Program-made: the position numbers and the translations under genes | From: Clostridiales bacterium | Lineage (GTDB): Bacteria; Bacillota_A; Clostridia; Saccharofermentanales; Saccharofermentanaceae | Direction: 5' to 3' | Assembly: GCA_017649745.1 (NCBI GenBank) | Contig: JAGCGE010000177.1 | Span: 1-6,334 of the forward strand | DNA length: 6,334 nucleotides | The notes under the pieces: model-generated | Told to the model about the DNA's origin: nothing | The model's input: the letters and a program-made list of their open reading frames with translations, nothing else | The model's database searches: none | Shown here: positions 1 to 6,334 of the stretch, piece by piece | Layout of the letters: every line of letters begins with the position of its first letter | Numbering within the stretch: position 1 is the stretch's first letter

Positions 1-35
1 ACGATGAAGTTGAGCAGCAGAACTCAGTTGGCTGA
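1..35 (+). CDS. C-terminal tail of an upstream gene (partial, tentative)
   Basis: In the third frame the window opens with ten codons reading DEVEQQNSVG and then TGA at 33-35. The stop lies 25 bases before a strong intrinsic terminator, which is the usual spacing for the end of a transcription unit, so this is probably the 3' end of a plus-strand gene. The tail is too short to identify a family. The first frame is also open from the window start to a TAA at 144-146, but it would read through the terminator hairpin and is less likely. Confidence 0.35.
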   Translation, partial: DEVEQQNSVG

Positions 36-60
36 TATTCAGTTAAAGAATATGCTTGTT

Positions 61-90
61 ATTGGGGAACGAAAGTTCCCCAATTTTTTT
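61..90 (+). terminator. Rho-independent terminator
   Basis: The left arm ATTGGGGAAC (61-70) and right arm GTTCCCCAAT (75-84) pair perfectly over 10 bp around a GAAA tetraloop (71-74), and six T residues follow (85-90). This is a textbook intrinsic terminator on the plus strand. It separates the upstream gene from the secretion operon, which therefore needs its own promoter downstream of it. Confidence 0.93.
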
Positions 91-147
91 GTGCAAAATA
101 CTACTTTTTATGATGACGTATTCGCCGATACGACGATGTCGTTTTAA

Positions 148-176
148 TTGAATTATCAGTGTTTTTGTGGTAGATT
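148..176 (+). promoter_or_regulatory. candidate sigma-A promoter with extended -10
   Basis: TTGAAT (148-153, 4 of 6 to the -35 consensus) is followed by a 17-base spacer and TAGATT (171-176, 4 of 6 to the -10 consensus). The spacer ends in TGG, which gives the TGn extended -10 motif. Transcription would start near 183. This would place the GTG at 167 upstream of the mRNA start and favour the ATG at 245 for the first gene. A rival -10 is TATGAT at 109-114, but it has no convincing -35. Confidence 0.33.
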
Positions 177-1261
177 TATTAGGTGTTCGTGGCGTTTTTT
201 CGCGGTACGGATATAAATCTGTTTTGGTTTGGTTTTTGGGATATATGAGGAAACTTGAGTGTATTTCTGTTGATACTCAGAATGTTATGGCGGATCCGCT
301 CGAATTTGAGCTTTCCGATCTGGAATTGCGCGTGATCAGGAATCTTGCCGATAATGGTTTTTTGATCCCGTATTATGTTGATTTCAATGACACTTTTGCT
401 CTTCTCTATACTTTTGAAGGTTATTCACGTTTGAGTGATGTACTTGGAAGTATAGATATGGATGAATGGAAAGCTTGTATGATGAAGCTTTTCGAGTGTG
501 TGGAGATAATCGAGAACAACGGTTTCTTGAATGTTTGTAATCTGTGTATCGATCCGGATTACGTTTATTATGATACCGCCAATAAGAAGACGGTCTTTCT
601 GTATCTTCCGGTGAACGGAGCGTTCTTTTTCGATGATGCCAGAGAGTTCACGAATTCGCTCAGACTTTTTATTAGACGTACAGGTGAAGAGACGGGACTT
701 CTCGACAGTGTGATCAGAGCGGTCCTGGCTGACGCCAATTCTGATAAGCAGAGACTTAAGAAGGCTGTATCCGACTTTAAGCCGTTCAAGAATAATACAA
801 GTGTCGAGCCTCAGGCTCAGAAGAAGAACGGAATACTTTCCGGATTTGGATTTAAGAAGACACCTGCACCGAAGAAGAAGGTGGCAAGTGAATCTGCGCC
901 TCCTGTTATTCAGGTTCAGGGCGGAGCTACTGAGATATTGGAAGAGGGAGCTATCGGATTCGCGCTCGTTTATAAGGGAAATGATTATCCGCTCAGGATG
1001 GAGATCAAGAGGAAGGAGAGCGTTATCGGTAAGCAGAAGGAAACTGTCGATCACGTGATCCCGTTCTCTAAGGCAGTAAGCCGTGTTCATTGTATGGCGG
1101 GCTTCAATAACGGAGAAGCAACTATTAAGGATCTTGGTAGTTCTAACGGAACTTTTGTTAACGGCAGAAGGCTCGAGAGAGAAGAGACTGCTGTCATAAG
1201 AGAAGGCGATATTGTTAAGATCGCTAATCTGGAATTCTTAGTCGAGGATATTAAAGCATGA
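167..1261 (+). CDS. DUF6382-like domain protein with C-terminal FHA domain
   Basis: This is a soluble adaptor protein of up to 364 residues with no membrane segment after the first 26. Residues about 27-165 resemble DUF6382, a domain found in front of FHA domains in clostridia. Its layout (hinge-like strand LLYTFEG, helix, then a strand ending in LYLPV) recalls the degenerate kinase fold of EssB/YukC, which is my inference. A lysine-rich flexible linker covers about 205-245. The FHA domain (about 265-364) keeps G288, S305, R306, H308, S326-N327-G328-T329 and N332-G333, so phosphothreonine binding is likely; the usual GR arginine is K289. The frame is open from GTG 167, which has no Shine-Dalgarno. 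ATG 245 (weak GGGA upstream) is at least as likely, and ATG 287 is possible. The longest frame is given so nothing is lost. The gene overlaps the phosphatase by 4 bases. Confidence 0.8.
   Translation: MVDLLGVRGVFSRYGYKSVLVWFLGYMRKLECISVDTQNVMADPLEFELSDLELRVIRNLADNGFLIPYYVDFNDTFALLYTFEGYSRLSDVLGSIDMDEWKACMMKLFECVEIIENNGFLNVCNLCIDPDYVYYDTANKKTVFLYLPVNGAFFFDDAREFTNSLRLFIRRTGEETGLLDSVIRAVLADANSDKQRLKKAVSDFKPFKNNTSVEPQAQKKNGILSGFGFKKTPAPKKKVASESAPPVIQVQGGATEILEEGAIGFALVYKGNDYPLRMEIKRKESVIGKQKETVDHVIPFSKAVSRVHCMAGFNNGEATIKDLGSSNGTFVNGRRLEREETAVIREGDIVKIANLEFLVEDIKA
1244..1248 (+). promoter_or_regulatory. ribosome binding site of the PP2C gene
   Basis: GAGGA lies 9 bases before the ATG at 1258, inside the last codons of the FHA gene. 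It supports that start and the ATGA stop/start overlap, an arrangement typical of translational coupling. Confidence 0.7.
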
Positions 1262-2022
1262 GTCAGTTGATTATCGATGTTTATGGTATCTCCGATGCGG
1301 GATTGGTTAAAGATGTTAATGAGGATTCATTCGTCTATAAGGTTGCTGATGCAAATGGTAATACCGCAGGACTGTTTGCAGTCGCTGATGGTGTCGGCGG
1401 ATTGGATGAAGGAGACAGAGCCAGTCAGACATGTATCAGAAGGATAAATCGCTGGTGGGAATCTGAGCTTACGAGATATTCGAATGGTGAAGGCTCTATC
1501 GATGTCAGTGGTCTTAAGGAAGCGATCATGGATTCGAACGATCGTATACTGAGATCATCTGATGACAGAGGTCAGCGATCGGGTACAACACTTACGATGC
1601 TCGCGACTCTGAACAACAGTGCGGTTATCGCACATGTAGGAGACAGCAGATGCTACAGGCTTCGTAAGGGATTGATATGGCGTTTTAACAGGATGACCGA
1701 AGATCATTCCTGTGAGAGAACCAGGATAGTTGACGGTGTTCCGACAGTCAAGACGCTTCTTACTGACTGTATCGGATTTAAGCAGGATTTCAGACTGGAT
1801 ATATCTGAGGTGGATATCAATGAAGGAGATATCATGTTGCTCTGCAGCGACGGTATCTATAAGACTCAGGGAGATCCGATAATAGAAGCACGAATAAGAC
1901 ATTCCAGAAAAGACAGGGATATGAGGAGCGTCTGCGAGGACCTCGTGGAAGGCGCTAAGAGAAATAAAGAGACTGATAATATTTCCGTGATCGCTTTGTC
2001 GGTCAGTTCGTATAATGGGTAA
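1258..2022 (+). CDS. PP2C-family serine/threonine protein phosphatase
   Basis: This is a cytosolic metal-dependent protein phosphatase (PPM/PP2C, as in PrpC/Stp) that removes phosphate from serine and threonine. At 254 residues it matches the usual bacterial length of about 240-260 and has no extra domain or membrane segment. The motifs appear in order: VNEDS at 20-24, ADGVGG at 43-48 with metal ligand D44, SGTTLT at 108-113, HVGDSRCYRL at 126-135, EDHS at 148-151, CSDGIY at 196-201 with D198, and TDNIS at 239-243 with D240. All catalytic metal-binding positions are present, so it should be active. It sits between an FHA protein and secretion genes, so its likely substrates are phosphothreonine sites read by that FHA domain or sites on the secretion machinery. 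No partner kinase is encoded in the window; such kinases are often adjacent to PP2C genes elsewhere. Confidence 0.95.
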   Translation: MSQLIIDVYGISDAGLVKDVNEDSFVYKVADANGNTAGLFAVADGVGGLDEGDRASQTCIRRINRWWESELTRYSNGEGSIDVSGLKEAIMDSNDRILRSSDDRGQRSGTTLTMLATLNNSAVIAHVGDSRCYRLRKGLIWRFNRMTEDHSCERTRIVDGVPTVKTLLTDCIGFKQDFRLDISEVDINEGDIMLLCSDGIYKTQGDPIIEARIRHSRKDRDMRSVCEDLVEGAKRNKETDNISVIALSVSSYNG

Positions 2023-2027
2023 TTAAG

Positions 2028-3065
2028 ATGAGAAAGAAAAAGATAGTACTGTTATATCAAGATACAAAATACATCTTGCCGATATTAGCTAAGCTGATCG
2101 AGATGTACGATGAGACATGCGATTTTTCTCTTTTCAGCGACTTGGATGTTTTCGAGAAGGAGATAGAGAAAGAATCTGAGATCGATATCTTCATTACGGA
2201 TAAGGATTATCAGCTCGGCCAGAATGTTAAGCTCAGTGTGCAGAATATCCTTCTGTTCACTGATGAGGATAAGGATGTGTCGGAAGGCACGTCGAAATTG
2301 AATGTTCAGTTGATCTATAAATATCTGAGCGTCAAGGAGATCATTAATGAGATCTGCAGCTGTCCTGTTTTAAAGGGCATCGAGGAAGAAGAAGGTATCG
2401 TCACGGATATCATCGTAGTATTCTCTCCGATCGGCGGCGCAGGTACTACTACTATGGCACTTGGTCTGTCAGAAGTGCTCACGAATAAGCATAAGAAAAC
2501 GCTCTATATTAATGTAGGTCAGCTTCAGAATCATGCGTTTAAGTTTAAGGATAAGACACCGCTTGATGATGCTACGGTTAAGAAGTTCAAGGAGACCGAT
2601 ATTGATTTCTATGAGAGCATCAAGTCGAAGATCAGGGAGGAAGGGTTCAGCTATATTCCACCGTTCCCAAGATGCCTGTCATCACTTGATCTTCAGGACA
2701 GACATATCGTTCAGGCTATTACGAAGATAAAGGAAGTCGGTATATACGATTACATCGTTATCGATACGGCTTCGGAACTGAACGAATGTAATTCGGAACT
2801 TATGGCTGAAGCAGAGCATGTTCTTGTTGTTGGTAAGCCTGATGAGGAGTCACTTTACAAGTTCAAGATATTCCTCCGTGCGATCGACTGTACAGACAAG
2901 AACAAGTTCAGGTTCGTCTGCAACCACGTACAGGATGGAACGGCTCTTAAGGATACTCCGTTCGAGACAGACTTCGTTCATCATGACGAGACCTTCCCGA
3001 AAAAGAGCATCGCAGATCTCGGAGTGGTAGCGGATATCGAACGATTGGGAATCAGATACATTTAA
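2028..3065 (+). CDS. CpaE/TadZ-like protein: pseudoreceiver plus degenerate MinD-type P-loop domain
   Basis: The 345-residue protein has two parts. Residues 1-115 look like a response-regulator receiver fold: strand KIVLLY, acidic D12, strand IDIFITD with D58 near the phospho-acceptor position, strand ILLFT, then YKYLS. Residues about 125-345 form a SIMIBI (MinD/ParA/CpaE) domain. The P-loop SPIGGAGTTT (133-142) keeps the glycines and T141 but lacks both lysines of the KGGxGKT form (I135 and T140). The switch region DYIVIDTAS keeps D246, while the A' strand YINVG lacks its aspartate. CpaE/TadZ proteins position pilus secretion machines at cell sites and often have atypical P-loops, so a similar localisation or assembly role for EssC is likely by inference. 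The start at ATG 2028 follows the phosphatase stop by 5 bases, with only a weak GGG upstream. Confidence 0.85.
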   Translation: MRKKKIVLLYQDTKYILPILAKLIEMYDETCDFSLFSDLDVFEKEIEKESEIDIFITDKDYQLGQNVKLSVQNILLFTDEDKDVSEGTSKLNVQLIYKYLSVKEIINEICSCPVLKGIEEEEGIVTDIIVVFSPIGGAGTTTMALGLSEVLTNKHKKTLYINVGQLQNHAFKFKDKTPLDDATVKKFKETDIDFYESIKSKIREEGFSYIPPFPRCLSSLDLQDRHIVQAITKIKEVGIYDYIVIDTASELNECNSELMAEAEHVLVVGKPDEESLYKFKIFLRAIDCTDKNKFRFVCNHVQDGTALKDTPFETDFVHHDETFPKKSIADLGVVADIERLGIRYI

Positions 3066-3071
3066 ACTGTC

Positions 3072-3077
3072 GAGGGG
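3072..3077 (+). promoter_or_regulatory. ribosome binding site of the YukD-like gene
   Basis: GAGGGG lies in the 15-base gap after the CpaE-like gene and ends 3 bases before the ATG at 3081. It is close to the start codon but is the only purine-rich motif there. Confidence 0.5.
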
Positions 3078-3080
3078 ATT

Positions 3081-3347
3081 ATGGCTAATAAAGCAATAGT
3101 TAAATTTGTTAATCATAGTGCGGGCTTCGAACTCGATATCGAAGTGCCGCTCGATATTACTGCACAGGATCTGTTCATTTCTCTTAACAGAGGTCTTAAG
3201 CTCGGTGTGAATGAGAAGGACAGATACAATTATTTTCTGAAAGCAGATAAGCCGATCGCTTTTTTGAGCGGATCTGAGACACTGGATAAGTTCGGTGTAA
3301 GGAACGGCACGATAATCAATTTTGTCAGGAGCGATTACCATGGATAA
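3081..3347 (+). CDS. YukD/EsaB-like ubiquitin-fold protein
   Basis: This small 88-residue protein has the beta-grasp pattern of the T7SSb accessory protein YukD/EsaB: strand KAIVKFVNH, strand FELDIEVPLDIT, helix AQDLFISLNRGL, strands YNYFLKADKP and IAFLSG, then the final LDKFGVRNGTIINFV, where ubiquitin-like proteins carry their 'L...gv.dGd.i' turn and strand. The length is close to the usual 80 or so residues. It lacks a C-terminal GG, so conjugation is not expected; the family is thought to bind or regulate the secretion machine. The position directly before essC, with an 8-base overlap, supports the call as strongly as the sequence does, because fold-level similarity in so short a protein is weak. 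Confidence 0.82.
   Translation: MANKAIVKFVNHSAGFELDIEVPLDITAQDLFISLNRGLKLGVNEKDRYNYFLKADKPIAFLSGSETLDKFGVRNGTIINFVRSDYHG
3327..3331 (+). promoter_or_regulatory. ribosome binding site that sets the essC start
   Basis: AGGAG lies 8 bases before the ATG at 3340, within the end of the YukD-like gene. It is the best Shine-Dalgarno in the window and fixes the essC start inside the preceding gene, giving an 8-base overlap. Confidence 0.8.
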
Positions 3348-6334
3348 TTATAAGATAGTGATCTCTTCGGGCAATTATTATAAAGAGATCATCCTCGATC
3401 CGAGCATGAAGAGATTTGTTATAGGCAATAAGGATGACAGCGATCTTGTGCTGAAATCCGAATCCGATATCAGCGTTGTTCTGGAGTATGAGGAAGAGAA
3501 CTGGACGGTAAGCTGCGAGGGGGATATCTACTTCCTTTATAGCGGTGTCACCAAGATGATAACAAAGCAGCTCAATCACGGTGATGAGCTTCAGTTCAAG
3601 ATGGAGAATACCGGCAGAGAGATGTTCAATCTGTCGTTCATGCTGAACTTCATTTTCTATGATAAGAAATACGAACACTCGATCGATATCAGTAACAGCG
3701 ACCGCGTCATCATCGGACGTGACAGCCGTTACTCGATATTCCTTAAGGATGAGCTCCTGGGTGCTGACTGTGTCGAGATCATCCATGAGCAGGGAAGATA
3801 TACGATCAAGGATAACAATACGAAGTATGGTGTTTTCGTAAACGGAAGGCTTGTTAATAAGCAGAGGGAACTTCATGAGTATGACTTCATCTTCATACTC
3901 GAGTATGCTTTCTATTTCTGCGAGGGCCATCTTTATACGGATCTTTCGGATCAGAATCTGATCGTCGTTAACGGACTTAATGTCGAGACTATATTAGAGC
4001 AGAAGAGTACTCTCGAGTATCCTAAGTTCAACCGTAATACGAGAGTCAAGACGCACCTGTCGAATGAGCCTATCGAGATCCTGGATCCTGATGCGGTGCG
4101 TGAAGAACCAAAGAAGAACCTGCTTTTGACACTCCTTCCTACAGTAGGTACGCTCGGTGTGTCGATGTTCATGAGAGCGATGCTCTTTAACAGAGGTAAG
4201 CAGATCCTGTTCCTCGGTATCGCTATGGTAGGTATGGGTATCATAACTTCTGTTGTAACATTCGTTAACGAGAAGAAATCTTACAAGAGATCCGTTATCG
4301 AGCGTGAGACGAAGTATACGGAATATATCAAGAATAAGAGAGTCGAGATCGCCAAGAAGCGTGAGGAAGAGCTCGAGGCTCTTAATGCCATGTACTATTC
4401 TCCTGAGCAGGAGCTTCAGATGGTCGAGGACTTCTCCGCTGACCTCTTTAACCGTGATGTCGAAGATGAGGACTTCCTTGATGTAAGACTTGGTACAGGT
4501 TTCATCGAAGCTAAGGCCAAGATCAATTACAGAGCAAGAGAGACGCTCGATACTAAAGATGAGCTCGCACTTTTGCCTGAGCAGATCGCTGATGAGTACA
4601 AGTACATCTCTAAGGCTCCTATCGTTGTAAGCCTTAACAAGATAAATGCTCTCGGCGTTGTCGGTACTTCCGAAGTAAGACATGCGATACTTCGTAACAT
4701 GGTAATCGATATCGCTGTACGTCAGCACTACAGTAATACAAAGCTCTACTTCATGTTCCCGGACGAGCAGAAGATGAACTTCCAGTGGGTACGCTATCTG
4801 CCTCATCTCGATAATGAGGATATCAATGCGCGTAACATCATAAGCGATAACGAGAGTAAGACATTGATCTTCGATTATCTTTACAAGGTCTTGTCTTATC
4901 GTGAGTCTGAGAAGGTTGAATTCCCTAAGATCGTAGTCATCGTCTTTGACAGTGTCGGTCTTCGAAAACATCCTTTGTCCAACTATATCGAGAAAGCCAA
5001 TACCCTTGGTGCGACATTCGTATTTTTCGAGGAGCTTGAAGAGATGCTTCCGAACGGTTGTGAGAACATCATCAGACTTGATGCGAATGAGAACCGCGGT
5101 GAACTTCTCGAGAGCGGCGACTCCAGCGTGAAGCTCGAGTTCGTTTATGATGCGATCAACCCTATCGATGCAGAGAAACTCGTCATGAAGCTCGCTCCTG
5201 TATATGCTGAGGAGATCAGCCTTGATAACACACTTACCAAGAATATCTCGCTTTTCGAGCTTCTTAAGATCAACAATCCAAAGAAGATCCCAATTGAGTC
5301 TAACTGGAACGATTCAAATGTCGTTAAGTCGATGGCGGCTCCGTTAGGCGTAGATGCCAAGAATGAAGTCGTTGCACTCGATATCCACGAGAAATATCAC
5401 GGACCTCACGGACTTGTAGCAGGTACTACAGGTTCAGGTAAATCTGAGATCCTGCAAAGTTACATACTTTCCATGGCACTTAGATTCCACCCTTATGAAG
5501 TAAGTTTCGTTATCATCGACTTTAAAGGTGGTGGTATGGCTAACCAGTTTGCTACATTGCCACACCTTATCGGTGCGATCACTAACATCGATGATCGAGA
5601 GATCAAGAGATCACTCCTTTCTATCAAGGCTGAACTTAAGAAGAGGCAGAGACTTTTTGCAGAGGCTGAAGTAAACCATATCGATGCCTATATCAAGAAA
5701 TACAAGAATCACGAAGTGCAGATACCACTTCCTCATCTGATCGTTATTGTCGACGAGTTTGCTGAGCTTAAGGCTGACCAGCCGGAGTTCATGAAAGAGC
5801 TCATAAGTGCGGCGCGTATCGGTCGAAGCCTTGGTGTTCATCTTATCCTCGCTACACAGAAACCTAGCGGTGTCGTAGACGAGCAGATCTGGAGTAACTC
5901 TAAGTTTAAGCTCTGTTTGAAGGTTCAGAACAAGAACGACAGTAACGAAGTACTTAAGTCACCTCTTGCTGCCGAGATCAGAGAGCCTGGTCGTGCTTAC
6001 TTCCAGGTAGGTAACAATGAAGTATTCGAACTTTTCCAGTCGGCATATAGCGGCGCGCCGTCGACTGTTTCTGAAGATGATGTTAAGCCTTATAAGGTAT
6101 TCGCTTTGAACCTCAGCGGTAAGCACAGCATCCTTTACGAGCAGAAGAAGAACAGCAATGCACAAAGTGTCCTGACTCAGCTCGAGAGTATAGTCGAGGC
6201 GATAAGCGGTTACTGTGATGATAAAAAGGTTCCGAAGCTTCCGCCTATCTGTCTGCCGCCTCTTGAGGAGCGTGTCCTCATCAACCGTAAGAAGATCAAC
6301 GATTCTTCCATCGTTATCCCTATCGGTGTTTACG
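3340..6334 (+). CDS. essC: Type VII secretion ATPase EssC (FtsK/SpoIIIE family), 3' end beyond window
   Basis: This is the membrane motor of T7SSb, which binds WXG100-type substrates and powers their export. The window holds the first 998 codons; the family is usually about 1,450-1,500 residues, so roughly the last third is missing. The cytosolic N terminus has two FHA-like domains (about 4-100 and 112-195). Two membrane segments follow at about 261-281 and 288-308, then a charged helical stretch (about 310-385) and a D0-like region up to about 640. The first ATPase domain has Walker A GTTGSGKS (695-702, K701), DFKGGGMA (727-734), PHL (741-743), Walker B LIVIVDE (800-806, D805 and E806), R826/R829 and ATQKP (838-842). 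All key residues are intact. The linker to the second ATPase domain (LPPICLPPL, 967-975) is the last recognisable part. FHA1 and FHA2 have lost the phosphothreonine-binding residues. The frame is uninterrupted. Confidence 0.95.
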   Translation, partial: MDNYKIVISSGNYYKEIILDPSMKRFVIGNKDDSDLVLKSESDISVVLEYEEENWTVSCEGDIYFLYSGVTKMITKQLNHGDELQFKMENTGREMFNLSFMLNFIFYDKKYEHSIDISNSDRVIIGRDSRYSIFLKDELLGADCVEIIHEQGRYTIKDNNTKYGVFVNGRLVNKQRELHEYDFIFILEYAFYFCEGHLYTDLSDQNLIVVNGLNVETILEQKSTLEYPKFNRNTRVKTHLSNEPIEILDPDAVREEPKKNLLLTLLPTVGTLGVSMFMRAMLFNRGKQILFLGIAMVGMGIITSVVTFVNEKKSYKRSVIERETKYTEYIKNKRVEIAKKREEELEALNAMYYSPEQELQMVEDFSADLFNRDVEDEDFLDVRLGTGFIEAKAKINYRARETLDTKDELALLPEQIADEYKYISKAPIVVSLNKINALGVVGTSEVRHAILRNMVIDIAVRQHYSNTKLYFMFPDEQKMNFQWVRYLPHLDNEDINARNIISDNESKTLIFDYLYKVLSYRESEKVEFPKIVVIVFDSVGLRKHPLSNYIEKANTLGATFVFFEELEEMLPNGCENIIRLDANENRGELLESGDSSVKLEFVYDAINPIDAEKLVMKLAPVYAEEISLDNTLTKNISLFELLKINNPKKIPIESNWNDSNVVKSMAAPLGVDAKNEVVALDIHEKYHGPHGLVAGTTGSGKSEILQSYILSMALRFHPYEVSFVIIDFKGGGMANQFATLPHLIGAITNIDDREIKRSLLSIKAELKKRQRLFAEAEVNHIDAYIKKYKNHEVQIPLPHLIVIVDEFAELKADQPEFMKELISAARIGRSLGVHLILATQKPSGVVDEQIWSNSKFKLCLKVQNKNDSNEVLKSPLAAEIREPGRAYFQVGNNEVFELFQSAYSGAPSTVSEDDVKPYKVFALNLSGKHSILYEQKKNSNAQSVLTQLESIVEAISGYCDDKKVPKLPPICLPPLEERVLINRKKINDSSIVIPIGVY

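Noticed and set aside
130..145. Short inverted repeat ACGAC-GAT-GTCGT followed by T residues
   Set aside because: A 5-bp stem with a 3-base loop and only four T residues is too weak for a terminator and too short to claim as an operator. It could be chance.
1..146. First-frame open stretch ending at TAA 144-146
   Set aside because: It would have to be translated through the perfect terminator hairpin at 61-90; the third-frame stop at 33-35 fits the terminator position better.
425..1090. Minus-strand open frame of 221 codons opposite the FHA gene
   Set aside because: The plus strand here encodes recognisable DUF6382-like and FHA sequence; the antisense product is a low-complexity Leu/Arg/Ile/Ser mix with no motifs.
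3325..3930. Minus-strand open frame of 201 codons opposite the EssC FHA region
   Set aside because: Same register effect; it also spans the YukD-like/essC junction, and the plus strand explains the region fully.
3994..4971. Minus-strand open frame of 325 codons opposite essC
   Set aside because: It lies in exact codon register with essC and is open only because essC avoids TTA, CTA and TCA there. Its product resembles no family I know, while the plus-strand product has clear EssC domains.
1..6334. CRISPR arrays, tRNA or rRNA genes, insertion sequences, long direct repeats
   Set aside because: No spaced repeats, cloverleaf, rRNA-like sequence, transposase or terminal repeats were seen; the region is almost wholly coding.

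Overview
The window carries most of one plus-strand operon that I read as a type VII secretion locus of the Bacillota kind (T7SSb). It probably comes from an anaerobic clostridial bacterium of the Lachnospiraceae/Oscillospiraceae type. The grounds are a DUF6382-like FHA protein, a PP2C phosphatase, a CpaE/TadZ-like protein, a YukD/EsaB-like ubiquitin fold and an EssC-type FtsK/SpoIIIE ATPase in one run. Moderate GC, heavy use of AAG, GAG, ATC and AGA, and avoidance of TTA, CTA and TCA codons fit that origin. The taxon is an inference.

Layout: bases 1-35 look like the last codons of an upstream gene, followed by a perfect-stem intrinsic terminator (61-90). A short leader (91 to 166 or 244) holds one plausible extended -10 promoter. 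Five tightly packed genes follow: DUF6382-like plus FHA protein (167-1261), PP2C phosphatase (1258-2022), pseudoreceiver plus CpaE-like protein (2028-3065), YukD-like protein (3081-3347), and essC (3340 to beyond the window end). Junctions are a 4-base overlap, a 5-base gap, a 15-base gap and an 8-base overlap, so the set is almost certainly co-transcribed and partly translationally coupled.

How the genes may work together: EssC is the membrane motor that recognises and drives WXG100-type substrates, and YukD/EsaB is its usual small cytosolic partner. The first two genes add phospho-signalling: one FHA domain with nearly all of its phosphothreonine-reading residues, and a phosphatase with all its metal-binding motifs. 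EssC has two FHA folds that have lost those residues. The CpaE-like protein has lost both signature lysines of its P-loop and looks like a spatial or assembly factor rather than a strong ATPase. No kinase, WXG100 substrate, EssB, EssA or EsaA is visible in the window; they may lie outside it, or the first gene may stand in for the EssB cytosolic domain.
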